Assembly: GCA_017962105.1 (NCBI GenBank)
Contig: JAGCVY010000026.1
Coordinates: 1-38,393, forward strand
DNA: 38,393 nucleotides
DNA from: Lachnospiraceae bacterium
GTDB lineage: Bacteria; Bacillota; Clostridia; Lachnospirales; Lachnospiraceae
Reading direction: 5' to 3'
Shown here: piece after piece, positions 1 through 7,238 of the stretch
Layout: every line of letters begins with the position of its first letter
Position numbering within the stretch: the stretch's first letter is position 1
Program-made: the position numbers and the translations under genes
The notes under the pieces: model-generated
What the model saw: only the letters and a program-made list of their open reading frames with translations
Database searches by the model: none
What the model was told of the DNA's origin: nothing

Positions 1-476
1 AGCGCCTCGAAATACTTCTTGCCGACTTCCATAACGACGTCCGAGAACATCTGGATGAAACGGCGATACGAGTCATATACGAATCTCTCGAACTTCGGAT
101 CGGGGTTGCCGGCGATCATCGCTGCAACAACCTCGTCATTCAGACCGAGGTTCAGAATGGTATCCATCATACCGGGCATGGAAGCTCTCGCACCGGAACG
201 AACCGACACAAGCAACGGGTTCTTGAGATCGCCGAACTTCTTGCCGTTGATCTCCTCCATCTGCTTAACGCCCTCCATGGCCTGAGCCATGATCTCGTCG
301 TTAATCTTTCTTCCGTCTTCGTAGTACTGCGTGCAGGCTTCCGTCGTAATGGTAAAGCCCTGCGGCACCGGAAGACCGATGTTTGTCATCTCCGCGAGGT
401 TGGCACCCTTGCCGCCCAAGAGATTTCTCATGTCGGCATTGCCCTCGGTAAATGCATATACCCACTTTTTCGCCAT
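1..476 (-). CDS. ppdK: Pyruvate,phosphate dikinase, N-terminal part (cut by window start)
   Basis: PPDK interconverts pyruvate, ATP and phosphate with PEP, AMP and diphosphate in the cytoplasm; in anaerobes it often works in glycolysis with PPi saving. The visible 158 residues are the start of the nucleotide-binding domain. They begin MAKKWVYAF, carry the [10 protein letters not shown] motif near residues 21-30, and contain the conserved [16 protein letters not shown] stretch near residue 90, which is diagnostic of the family. The start ATG at 476 has a GAGGAGGT ribosome site about 8 bases upstream. The full protein is usually about 870-880 residues, so most of the gene lies left of the window. 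It is divergent from the esterase gene at 853. The family assignment is secure. Confidence 0.95.
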   Translation of the reverse strand, partial: MAKKWVYAFTEGNADMRNLLGGKGANLAEMTNIGLPVPQGFTITTEACTQYYEDGRKINDEIMAQAMEGVKQMEEINGKKFGDLKNPLLVSVRSGARASMPGMMDTILNLGLNDEVVAAMIAGNPDPKFERFVYDSYRRFIQMFSDVVMEVGKKYFEA

Positions 477-852
477 ATAACTATGACCTCCTCTAAGTTA
501 ATCCGCTGCCCTCATGGTTTCGCTCTCATCTCTTCTTCCCTTCCCCGCTATAAAACACGCAAAAGAAAACGCCTGTGGACAGCCGCTGAAGAGATTTTAG
601 CACACCACCCCCTCATTCGCAACATTTTTCTAGTCTTCGCGCACATTTCGTAGGCTATTACGAAAACGTTGCCGCCGCTGTCATGATACTTGTCAATATC
701 GCACTGTTTTTTCCTTGCGCAACAGGCTTTTTCGGGGTACAATAGACTATGAGCCGCAGGTTTTGCCGCAGGCATCTTGTAATGCATTGTACACATACGA
801 CATGCACCGCCTGATACAAAACGCGGAAATGTAAATACAGGGGGTTTTACAC
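477..852. other. 376-base divergent intergenic region between ppdK and the esterase gene
   Basis: No credible gene is present here. The right half holds a good plus-strand promoter (715-743). A weak minus-strand candidate for ppdK is ATGACA (679-684) with an 18-base spacer and TAATAG (655-660). Bases 830-851 can fold into a 6-bp AT-rich hairpin (TGTAAA/TTTACA) whose loop carries the GGGGG ribosome site of the esterase gene. No riboswitch fold was recognised. Confidence 0.6.
715..743 (+). promoter_or_regulatory. Sigma-A promoter of the esterase gene
   Basis: TTGCGC (715-720), a 17-base spacer and TACAAT (738-743). It would start transcription near 750, giving a leader of about 100 bases. Confidence 0.65.
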
Positions 853-1938
853 ATGAAAAAAACTTGGCCGCTTGACACGGCGCTCTCGTTCGATCCGATC
901 TTCGGCGAACCCAACAGAGACGGAGACCAGGGCTTCGAGATTCTGCCCGACGGCAAGGTGCGCATGCGCGTGATCGCACCGAACGCAAAAGAGGTTCTGA
1001 TCGACCAATTCGGAAAGACACAGGCTTTTGAGAAGAAGGAGGACGGCTACTGGGAAGGCACCTTCGACATGGGCCGCGGCTTCCAGTATTTCTTCTTAAA
1101 GATTGACGGCGCGGATGTTCTCAATCCGTACCTTCCCATCGGCTACGGCTGCTGCCGCCCGATGAACTTCATGGACATTCCGGTGGAGGACATCACCTGG
1201 GACGGCCTTACCGACATTCCCCACGGCGGTGTTACCCGCCACTACGTAAAGTCTTCGGTAACCGGCAAATTCGAGATCTGCCTTGTCTACACGCCGCCGA
1301 AGTACGACGCGAACAAGAAGTATCCCGTGCTCTACCTGCAGCACGGCTACGGCGAGAATGAGATCGGCTGGACCTTCCAGGGGCATGTCGGCCGCATCGC
1401 CGACGAGCTTCTCAACAAGGGCGAGATGACCGAGATGATCATCGTTATGTGCTGCGGTATGACCCAGCTGATGGATCCCGCCGACAAGAGCCCGATGACC
1501 CGCATGGCGTTCCTCGATGTCCTTCTCAAGGATATCATTCCATTCATCGAGGGTCGCTACAACATCCTCACCGACAAATGGAACCGCGCTATGGCAGGCC
1601 TTTCCATGGGAAGCTTCCAGACCAGCATCACGACCCTCTCGAACCCTGACCTGTTCGGCTACGCCGGCCTCTTCAGCGGTTTCCTCCGCGCTCCTTGGGG
1701 CAACATGCCGCAGCCTTGGCTCGACATCCTCGATGACGCCGAGAAGTTCAAGGAAACCTACCGCGTCTTCTACCGCGCTATGGGAACGGAGGACCAGTAC
1801 TTCAACGCCTTCGACGCGGACGATGCGTTCCTTGCAGACAAGAATCTCAACATGATCCGCAGCACCTATCCGGGCGGCCACGATTGGACCGTGTGGAGAC
1901 GCTGCATCCACGAGTTCCTGCCGCTGATCTTTAAGTAA
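853..1938 (+). CDS. CE1-type esterase with N-terminal beta-sandwich domain, cytoplasmic
   Basis: This is an alpha/beta-hydrolase of the esterase D / feruloyl-esterase type (carbohydrate esterase family 1). Residues 1 to about 110 form a beta-sandwich resembling a CBM48/E-set domain (VRMRVIAPNAKEVLIDQF). The catalytic domain has the nucleophile elbow GLSMGS with Ser251, a candidate acid Asp314 (GTEDQY) and His343 (GGHDW). There is no signal peptide, so it should act inside the cell on imported acylated sugars; that substrate is an inference from relatives attached to xylan-degrading enzymes. The start is ATG 853 with GGGGG about 8 bases upstream. The gene is monocistronic, with a promoter upstream and a terminator at 1991. 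At 361 residues it has the usual length for this two-domain form. Acetyl- or feruloyl-esterase activity cannot be told apart from sequence. Confidence 0.85.
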   Translation: MKKTWPLDTALSFDPIFGEPNRDGDQGFEILPDGKVRMRVIAPNAKEVLIDQFGKTQAFEKKEDGYWEGTFDMGRGFQYFFLKIDGADVLNPYLPIGYGCCRPMNFMDIPVEDITWDGLTDIPHGGVTRHYVKSSVTGKFEICLVYTPPKYDANKKYPVLYLQHGYGENEIGWTFQGHVGRIADELLNKGEMTEMIIVMCCGMTQLMDPADKSPMTRMAFLDVLLKDIIPFIEGRYNILTDKWNRAMAGLSMGSFQTSITTLSNPDLFGYAGLFSGFLRAPWGNMPQPWLDILDDAEKFKETYRVFYRAMGTEDQYFNAFDADDAFLADKNLNMIRSTYPGGHDWTVWRRCIHEFLPLIFK

Positions 1939-1990
1939 CAGCTGTTTTGAATGGTTGCATTGATTGATTTTCTCAAAACTGTAAAAACCT

Positions 1991-2021
1991 GTGCCCCGCC
2001 TTCATTCGGCGGGGCACTTTT
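1991..2021. terminator. Bidirectional terminator between the esterase gene and glyS
   Basis: A perfect 10-bp stem GTGCCCCGCC/GGCGGGGCAC with a 7-base loop is followed by TTTT on the plus strand. It is preceded by AAAAA, so it also gives a T run on the minus strand. It lies between two convergent genes. Confidence 0.85.
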
Positions 2022-2126
2022 GGGCCTAACCCGACCTTTTTTAGTGTCGTCCCTAAGTGGAGAAAAACTGATTTTGTCCAAAAAGCAAACTTTTGCGCTC
2101 CTTCCGCAGAAAAGTCTGCTCTTCGT

Positions 2127-3515
2127 TTACCACTCAAACTTTTTCTCGAAGTAAGCCTTCAGATCCTCGATCTTCACACGCTCCTGCTCCATGGTGTCGC
2201 GGTCGCGAACCGTGACGCAGCCGTCGGTCTCGGAGTCGAAGTCGTAGGTAACGCAGAACGGCGTGCCGATCTCGTCCTGACGGCGATAGCGCTTGCCGAT
2301 GTTTCCGCGGTCGTCATACTCGCAGTTGTAGTACTTCGAAAGCTCGGCGTAAATCTTGTCTGCGCCGTCAGCCAGCTTCTTGGAAAGCGGAAGTACGCCG
2401 ATCTTCACAGGCGCAAGAGCCGGATGGAAGTGAAGGACGGTTCTCATATCGCCTTCGCCGAGATCCTCCTCGTCGTAAGCGGCGCACAGGAATGCAAGAA
2501 CCACGCGGTCGGCGCCGAGGGACGGCTCGACAACGTAAGGCGTGTAGCGCTGCTGCTTCTCATCGTCGAAGTAGGTGAGGTCCTCACCCGAGGTGTTGAT
2601 GTGCTGTGTAAGGTCGTAGTCGGTACGGTCTGCGATACCCCAAAGCTCGCCCCAGCCGAAGGGGAACAGGAACTCGATGTCGGTGGTTCCCTTTGAGTAG
2701 AAGCAAAGCTCCTCGGGATCGTGGTCGCGGAGACGCATCTCGTCCTCCTTGATGCCGAGGGAGAGAAGCCAGTCACGGCAGAATGCTCTCCAGTACTGGA
2801 ACCACTCAAGATCGGTGCCGGGCTCGCAGAAGAACTCCAACTCCATCTGCTCAAACTCTCTCGTGCGGAACGTGAAGTTACCGGGCGTGATCTCGTTTCG
2901 GAAGCTCTTGCCGATCTGGCCGATACCGAAGGGGATCTTCTTGCGGCTCGTACGCTGAACGTTTTTAAAGTTTACAAAGATACCCTGAGCAGTCTCGGGG
3001 CGAAGATAAACGGTGTTCTTCGCATCCTCGGTAACGCCCTGGAAGGTCTTGAACATCAGGTTGAACTGACGAATATCGGTGAAGTTGTGCTTGCCGCAGG
3101 ACGGGCAGGGGATGTTATTGTCCTCCACAAACGCCTTCATCTCGTCCTGGGAAAATGCGTCGATCGGCTTCGGAAGCGTGATGCCCTTCTCCGCCGCAAA
3201 ATCCTCGATCAGCTTGTCCGCGCGGAAGCGCTCGTGGCACTCCTTGCAGTCCATCAACGGATCGGAAAATCCGCCCAGATGGCCCGATGCAACCCAGGTC
3301 TGCGGGTTCATCAGGATGGCGCAGTCCACACCGACATTATAGGGGTTTTCCTGAATGAATTTCTTCCACCAGGCTTTCTTTACGTTGTTCTTCAGCTCAA
3401 CGCCGAGGTTGCCGTAATCCCAGGTGTTAGCCAGGCCGCCGTAAATCTCGGAGCCCGGATATACAAAGCCTCTTGCCTTCGCAAGTGCAACAATTTTGTC
3501 CATCGTTTTTTCCAT
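2127..3515 (-). CDS. glyS: Glycyl-tRNA synthetase, single-chain alpha2 type
   Basis: It charges tRNA-Gly with glycine in the cytoplasm. The 462 residues match the length of the Bacillus/Clostridium dimeric enzyme (often called GlyQS). Class II motif 2 is seen as [11 protein letters not shown] with following Arg/Glu residues, and motif 3 as [10 protein letters not shown]. Two Cys pairs ([15 protein letters not shown]) lie in the N-terminal half. The reading frame extends 18 codons further upstream. The start chosen is ATG 3515 because GAGGT lies about 8 bases before it and because relatives begin near [14 protein letters not shown] promoter sits at 3560-3588, leaving a leader of only about 40 bases, too short for a T-box. 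It ends at the bidirectional terminator at 1991. Confidence 0.95.
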   Translation of the reverse strand: MEKTMDKIVALAKARGFVYPGSEIYGGLANTWDYGNLGVELKNNVKKAWWKKFIQENPYNVGVDCAILMNPQTWVASGHLGGFSDPLMDCKECHERFRADKLIEDFAAEKGITLPKPIDAFSQDEMKAFVEDNNIPCPSCGKHNFTDIRQFNLMFKTFQGVTEDAKNTVYLRPETAQGIFVNFKNVQRTSRKKIPFGIGQIGKSFRNEITPGNFTFRTREFEQMELEFFCEPGTDLEWFQYWRAFCRDWLLSLGIKEDEMRLRDHDPEELCFYSKGTTDIEFLFPFGWGELWGIADRTDYDLTQHINTSGEDLTYFDDEKQQRYTPYVVEPSLGADRVVLAFLCAAYDEEDLGEGDMRTVLHFHPALAPVKIGVLPLSKKLADGADKIYAELSKYYNCEYDDRGNIGKRYRRQDEIGTPFCVTYDFDSETDGCVTVRDRDTMEQERVKIEDLKAYFEKKFEW

Positions 3516-3559
3516 AGTCGCTACCTCATTTCTTTCGCGTTGTGCTGTGATAATCGTTA

Positions 3560-3588
3560 TATATAGCACGCAAATGTGCTTCTGTCAA
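3560..3588 (-). promoter_or_regulatory. Sigma-A promoter of glyS
   Basis: On the minus strand, TTGACA (3588-3583), a 17-base spacer and TATATA (3565-3560). This is one of the best promoters in the window. It sets the transcript start only about 38 bases before the glyS ATG. Confidence 0.8.
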
Positions 3589-3674
3589 CCGAAATCGTGC
3601 TTGTTCGCGCAGTGTCGGTCGTTTCCGGCAGGGCCCGTACGGTTCACTCGTCTCCGAACTCTTACCTATCTCTC

Positions 3675-5462
3675 TTATTCGGGATCATGTCCCTTGCCTT
3701 CCTGCGATTTTCCGCGTCTTCTGACCTTTCCGGTCAGGATCGCAGCCCCCGCGCCCGCTGCCGCTGTCACGGCGCAGATCGGGATTGCATACAGGAGCGG
3801 ATCAACATCCTTATCCTTGTTTTTGACGGCGTCATCCCCGGCAGCCGCATTTTCCGTCGGCGTGGGAACCGGCGTATCTGTCGGAACCGGTGTCGGCGTG
3901 TCCGTCGGAGTGGGTGTCGGCGTATTCGTCGGAGTCGGTGTCGGTGTGTTGGTCGGGGTGGGCGTCGGCGTGTTGGTCGGCGTCGGTGTCGGTGTATTCG
4001 TCGGAGTCGGCGTCGGTGTTTTCGTCGGCTTCGGCGTATTGGTGGGCTTCGGAGTCGGCGTGTTGGTCGGCTTCGGAGTCGGTGTGTTTGTAGGCGTGCT
4101 TGTTGCCTCCGGCTCCCCGGTCACTTCCGGCGTAACCGTATCCTGCGGCTCCCCAGTCACTGCGGGCGTGGCCGTGTCCTTCGGCTCCTCCGTCGGTGTC
4201 GGCGTAGCCGTATTTTGCGCCTTCTCCCTCGACGCGTGCTCCATCATATTATTTCCGGTGTCCAAACCGACCGTCGTGCGGAACAGACCGAACTCCGCCG
4301 CGCTGTACTCATAGTCGTCGGAGACGTAGAACCAGCACCACTGCTGTGACTCGTGCTTGAGGTAGGCATTTTTCGCCACCTCGAGGGCCGTCTTGCCGCC
4401 GAACTCGGAAAGCGGCACGCGCATATTCAATTTCAGTTTGTTTTTCCCGTAGAGATGGAAGTATGTCTTCTGCACATCCCAGGTGCCGTATTTTTCGGCC
4501 GACTCCGGCAGGTAATCCGCCTCCATCGAGTGCTCGATCACTTCCTGCACCGCCGCGTTCAGGATCATGTGGCCGCCGTGGCCGTACTCGCCCTTGATGT
4601 CGTGAGTGACGATGACCAGCGGTTTGAATCGGCGGACCATCTCGCAGGTGCTTTTTATCAGCTTGTTGATATCGTACTTCTTCTTTGCGCCGTCAAGGGA
4701 TGTCGCATAATAGTCAACATAGTTCATACAGGCCGGGTAGTTGCGGATGCCGCTGGCCCACAGACCGTCCAGCTTCTCGTGCTCGCGCACGGGCTCCGTC
4801 GACCAGAACTCACACATATATACGACCTGCAGGCGGCGTTTCTCCTGTCCGCCGTACTGCGCAAGCACGCCGCCCATGAAGAGGATCTCATCATCCGCGT
4901 GAGTCGAGAAGACCACAATGTCCGCCTCCTTAAGGGCGGGCTTCCAGACTTGTACGTCCGCGGGAAGCTTGCCCTCGGAAAATGCCTCGATCTCACTCAC
5001 ATACATGTCCTTCTCCAGCCGGATCTCCACGCTGGTTGCCGGCTCCGCGAGCTCGACATAGTCGTGCAGGAATCCCTGCTGACCGTGCTTCTCCGTTTTT
5101 TCATTATAGTGAAGCGTGTACGGGGAAACCGTGGACCCCCAACGGATGTAGACGCCGTACATCGGTTTCTCCGACGTCACGGTGAGAACCTCGCCCTTCT
5201 TGTACTGCACGCGGGTTTTGTTGGAGTTGTCGCGCAGCTTGCTCTGCGCACTGCCCTTGGCGTTCTTCACGGTGATCTTCAGAGAGACTGCCTCTTTCGT
5301 CTCATCCTTCGAAGCCTTCGCCGTTTCCGCCCCAGCACCTTTTACGCACAGGGCAAGAAAAAGCGCAAGGGCTGCCATAAGCGCCAAACGCATCGCCGGA
5401 CCCGCAAGCATCCCAAGCCTTCTGCGAAGCCGGCCGGACCACCGTTCCACGGAATCGTTCAT
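3675..5462 (-). CDS. PIG-L family deacetylase, secreted and membrane-anchored, with long Thr-Pro linker
   Basis: The PIG-L/LmbE family are zinc de-N-acetylases acting on GlcNAc-type sugars. Residues 1-46 form a basic N-region plus hydrophobic signal segment ending AGAETAK. Residues 60-165 look like a beta-rich module. The PIG-L domain begins near 180 with the motif HADDE (188-192) and has a GHGGH motif at 294-298, whose His298 fits the third zinc ligand. Residues from about 418 to 550 are a Thr-Pro-Asn linker of repeated NTPTPTPT units. A hydrophobic helix near 555-578 and the basic tail KVRRRGK suggest membrane anchoring with the enzyme outside; no LPxTG motif is present. ATG 5462 overlaps the recO stop (ATGA), so it is translationally coupled to recO. 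The substrate is unknown; a surface polysaccharide or peptidoglycan sugar is likely. Confidence 0.85.
   Translation of the reverse strand: MNDSVERWSGRLRRRLGMLAGPAMRLALMAALALFLALCVKGAGAETAKASKDETKEAVSLKITVKNAKGSAQSKLRDNSNKTRVQYKKGEVLTVTSEKPMYGVYIRWGSTVSPYTLHYNEKTEKHGQQGFLHDYVELAEPATSVEIRLEKDMYVSEIEAFSEGKLPADVQVWKPALKEADIVVFSTHADDEILFMGGVLAQYGGQEKRRLQVVYMCEFWSTEPVREHEKLDGLWASGIRNYPACMNYVDYYATSLDGAKKKYDINKLIKSTCEMVRRFKPLVIVTHDIKGEYGHGGHMILNAAVQEVIEHSMEADYLPESAEKYGTWDVQKTYFHLYGKNKLKLNMRVPLSEFGGKTALEVAKNAYLKHESQQWCWFYVSDDYEYSAAEFGLFRTTVGLDTGNNMMEHASREKAQNTATPTPTEEPKDTATPAVTGEPQDTVTPEVTGEPEATSTPTNTPTPKPTNTPTPKPTNTPKPTKTPTPTPTNTPTPTPTNTPTPTPTNTPTPTPTNTPTPTPTDTPTPVPTDTPVPTPTENAAAGDDAVKNKDKDVDPLLYAIPICAVTAAAGAGAAILTGKVRRRGKSQEGKGHDPE
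3860..4100 (-). repeat. 24-base tandem repeat encoding the NTPTPTPT linker
   Basis: About eight imperfect 24-base units (one shortened to 18) run through this stretch, for example gtgtcggcgtattcgtcgga on the plus strand. Each encodes eight residues of the type NTPTPTPT, or NTPTPKPT in the distal units. The length changes in multiples of three, so linker length can vary without breaking the frame. It is coding and is not a CRISPR array. Confidence 0.85.
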
Positions 5463-6268
5463 TCGGATACCTCCTCCACCGCCAGGAGCATCTCAAGGCT
5501 CCTGAAGTTATGATTTACATATTCCATATACCATGCCGCAGCAACCGCCCTCAGCTCCGCGAGCACTTCCTCGCTCACGGAAAATGAGAACAGCTTCGAC
5601 GGCTGTGTGGACGCGATCACACGCAGCGTATACCACGTCGAATCGTCAAGGTTGTAGTAGCCCGAGGCGACCGCCTGGGTCCGCAGCTCGTACGCCCTGC
5701 GTCCCTCCTCGTCGAACAGCTCACCCGCACATCGCCGGCACAGGCATCCGCCGGATGGCACATGCATAACGAACGGGCCTTCCTTCGTGTGACACCGCAC
5801 GCACTCGTTGACCTGCGGTCCCTCGCCCTCGGCGTAAAGGATCTTGATCTCATACGCCGCCCGCACCAGCCGCGGCGGAATGTCTCCCCGCGAGAGTGCC
5901 CGCAGTGCGCTGTACAGAAGGGCTAACGTCTCGTTCTCGTCGACATTTTCCCCCGTCAGAAACTCCGCGAGTTCACAAAAATACAACCCGCAGCAGGTCT
6001 TCTCCAGGTCGTTTCGAAGCTCCGTAAAATAATTGTTCACCTCAGCGCGGACCGCTGTGTAGGAATTGCGCCCCGCGATGACGAAAAATGTCCCCGTCAC
6101 AAAGGGCTGGGCCGCTGCCACCATCTCGGATTTCGGCTTCTGGGCATTTCTCGCAAAGGCGGAGATCCGCCCGTATTCCTTCGTCAGGATGGACAGCCGG
6201 CGGTCGTTCTCGCCGATGGGTATGGCGGACAGGACGATGCCGTGCAGTGTGATGAGATTGTCCGCCAT
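5459..6268 (-). CDS. recO: DNA repair protein RecO
   Basis: RecO helps load RecA onto SSB-coated single-stranded DNA in the RecFOR pathway. The 269 residues show the N-terminal OB-fold ([19 protein letters not shown], then [18 protein letters not shown]) and a helical C-terminal domain with a zinc site made by C156/C159 and C177/C180 (CVRC...CRRC). The frame also opens at a GTG six bases upstream (6274). ATG 6268 is preferred because GGAGG lies 5 bases before it, while for the GTG the same site would be directly adjacent. It sits 44 bases after era, a common clostridial arrangement, and its stop overlaps the start of the PIG-L gene. Confidence 0.93.
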   Translation of the reverse strand: MADNLITLHGIVLSAIPIGENDRRLSILTKEYGRISAFARNAQKPKSEMVAAAQPFVTGTFFVIAGRNSYTAVRAEVNNYFTELRNDLEKTCCGLYFCELAEFLTGENVDENETLALLYSALRALSRGDIPPRLVRAAYEIKILYAEGEGPQVNECVRCHTKEGPFVMHVPSGGCLCRRCAGELFDEEGRRAYELRTQAVASGYYNLDDSTWYTLRVIASTQPSKLFSFSVSEEVLAELRAVAAAWYMEYVNHNFRSLEMLLAVEEVSE

Positions 6269-6312
6269 ATGCACCTCCGTCCGTCATTTTCCGTCTGTCG
6301 TCCGCTTCGTTA

Positions 6313-7233
6313 TCAGTCCTCCTCGGGATCGCGGTAGCCGTAGTTGCGGATCAGCGTGTCACTGTCGCGCCAGTTCTCCTTCACCTTGACCCAGAGCTTT
6401 AAGTTGATCTTCGTGCCGGTCATCATCTCGATGTCGCGGCGTGCCTCCGTGCCGATCTTCTTGAGCATGGAGCCCTGCTTTCCGATGATGATCCCCTTGT
6501 GGGATTCCTTCTCGCAGATGATGGTGGCGTCGATGTCGATGAGAGTCCCGCCCTCGCGCTCCTTCATCCGGTCGATCAGAACCGCAACGCCGTGGGGAAT
6601 CTCCTCCGAAAGGTTGCGGAGCGCCTTCTCGCGGATCATCTCCGCCGCAATCTGCCGTTCCGGCTGGTCCGTCACGGTGTCCTCGTCGTAGTACTGCGGG
6701 CCCTCCGGAAGATAGGTAAAGATCGTGTCCGTAAGGTCGTTCGTATTTTCCCCCTTGAGGGCCGACACGGGTACGATCGCCGCAAAATCCAGCTCCTTGC
6801 GGTAGGTATCGATGATGTGGAGGAGGTCCTCCTTCTTCACCTTGTCAATCTTGTTGATGACAAGCATCACCGGCGTCTTCACGCCGCTGAGACGCTTGAT
6901 GATCTCCTGCTCTCCCGCGCCGATATAGTCGCTGGGCTCCACGAGCCACAGGATCAGATCAACGTCCTTTAGGGTGCTCTCCGTCACCTCGGCCATGTAC
7001 TGTCCGAGTTTATTTTTCGCCTTGTGAATCCCGGGCGTGTCCAGGAAAATGATCTGCCCGCGCTCATCGGTGTACACCGTCTGGATGCGGTTCCGCGTCG
7101 TCTGCGGCTTGCTCGAGGTGATGGCGATCTTCTGACCGATCAGCCGGTTCATCAGGGTGGATTTTCCGACGTTCGGGCGCCCGATCAGGGCGACAAATCC
7201 GGAGCGAAACGCCCCGCTATTGCTGTCTTTCAT
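6313..7233 (-). CDS. era: GTPase Era
   Basis: Era is an essential GTPase that binds the 3' end of 16S rRNA and assists 30S assembly. The 306 residues contain G1 GRPNVGKST (18-26), G3 DTPG, G4 NKID and G5 SAL, then a C-terminal KH domain with GIIIGKQGSMLKKIG. The frame opens 16 codons further upstream. ATG 7233 is chosen because GAGGGGGT precedes it by about 8 bases and the upstream extension overlaps the M16 peptidase gene. The start lies only 5 bases after the stop codon of that peptidase, so the two are tightly coupled. recO follows. Confidence 0.95.
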   Translation of the reverse strand: MKDSNSGAFRSGFVALIGRPNVGKSTLMNRLIGQKIAITSSKPQTTRNRIQTVYTDERGQIIFLDTPGIHKAKNKLGQYMAEVTESTLKDVDLILWLVEPSDYIGAGEQEIIKRLSGVKTPVMLVINKIDKVKKEDLLHIIDTYRKELDFAAIVPVSALKGENTNDLTDTIFTYLPEGPQYYDEDTVTDQPERQIAAEMIREKALRNLSEEIPHGVAVLIDRMKEREGGTLIDIDATIICEKESHKGIIIGKQGSMLKKIGTEARRDIEMMTGTKINLKLWVKVKENWRDSDTLIRNYGYRDPEED

Positions 7234-7238
7234 GCTTC

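Noticed and set aside
1096-1911. 271-codon open frame on minus opposite the esterase gene
   Set aside because: The plus frame has the catalytic triad, ribosome site and promoter; the minus frame resembles no protein family.
3860-4100. Regular tandem repeat that might look like a CRISPR array
   Set aside because: The 24-base units have no spacers, stay in frame and encode the NTPTPTPT linker of the PIG-L protein.
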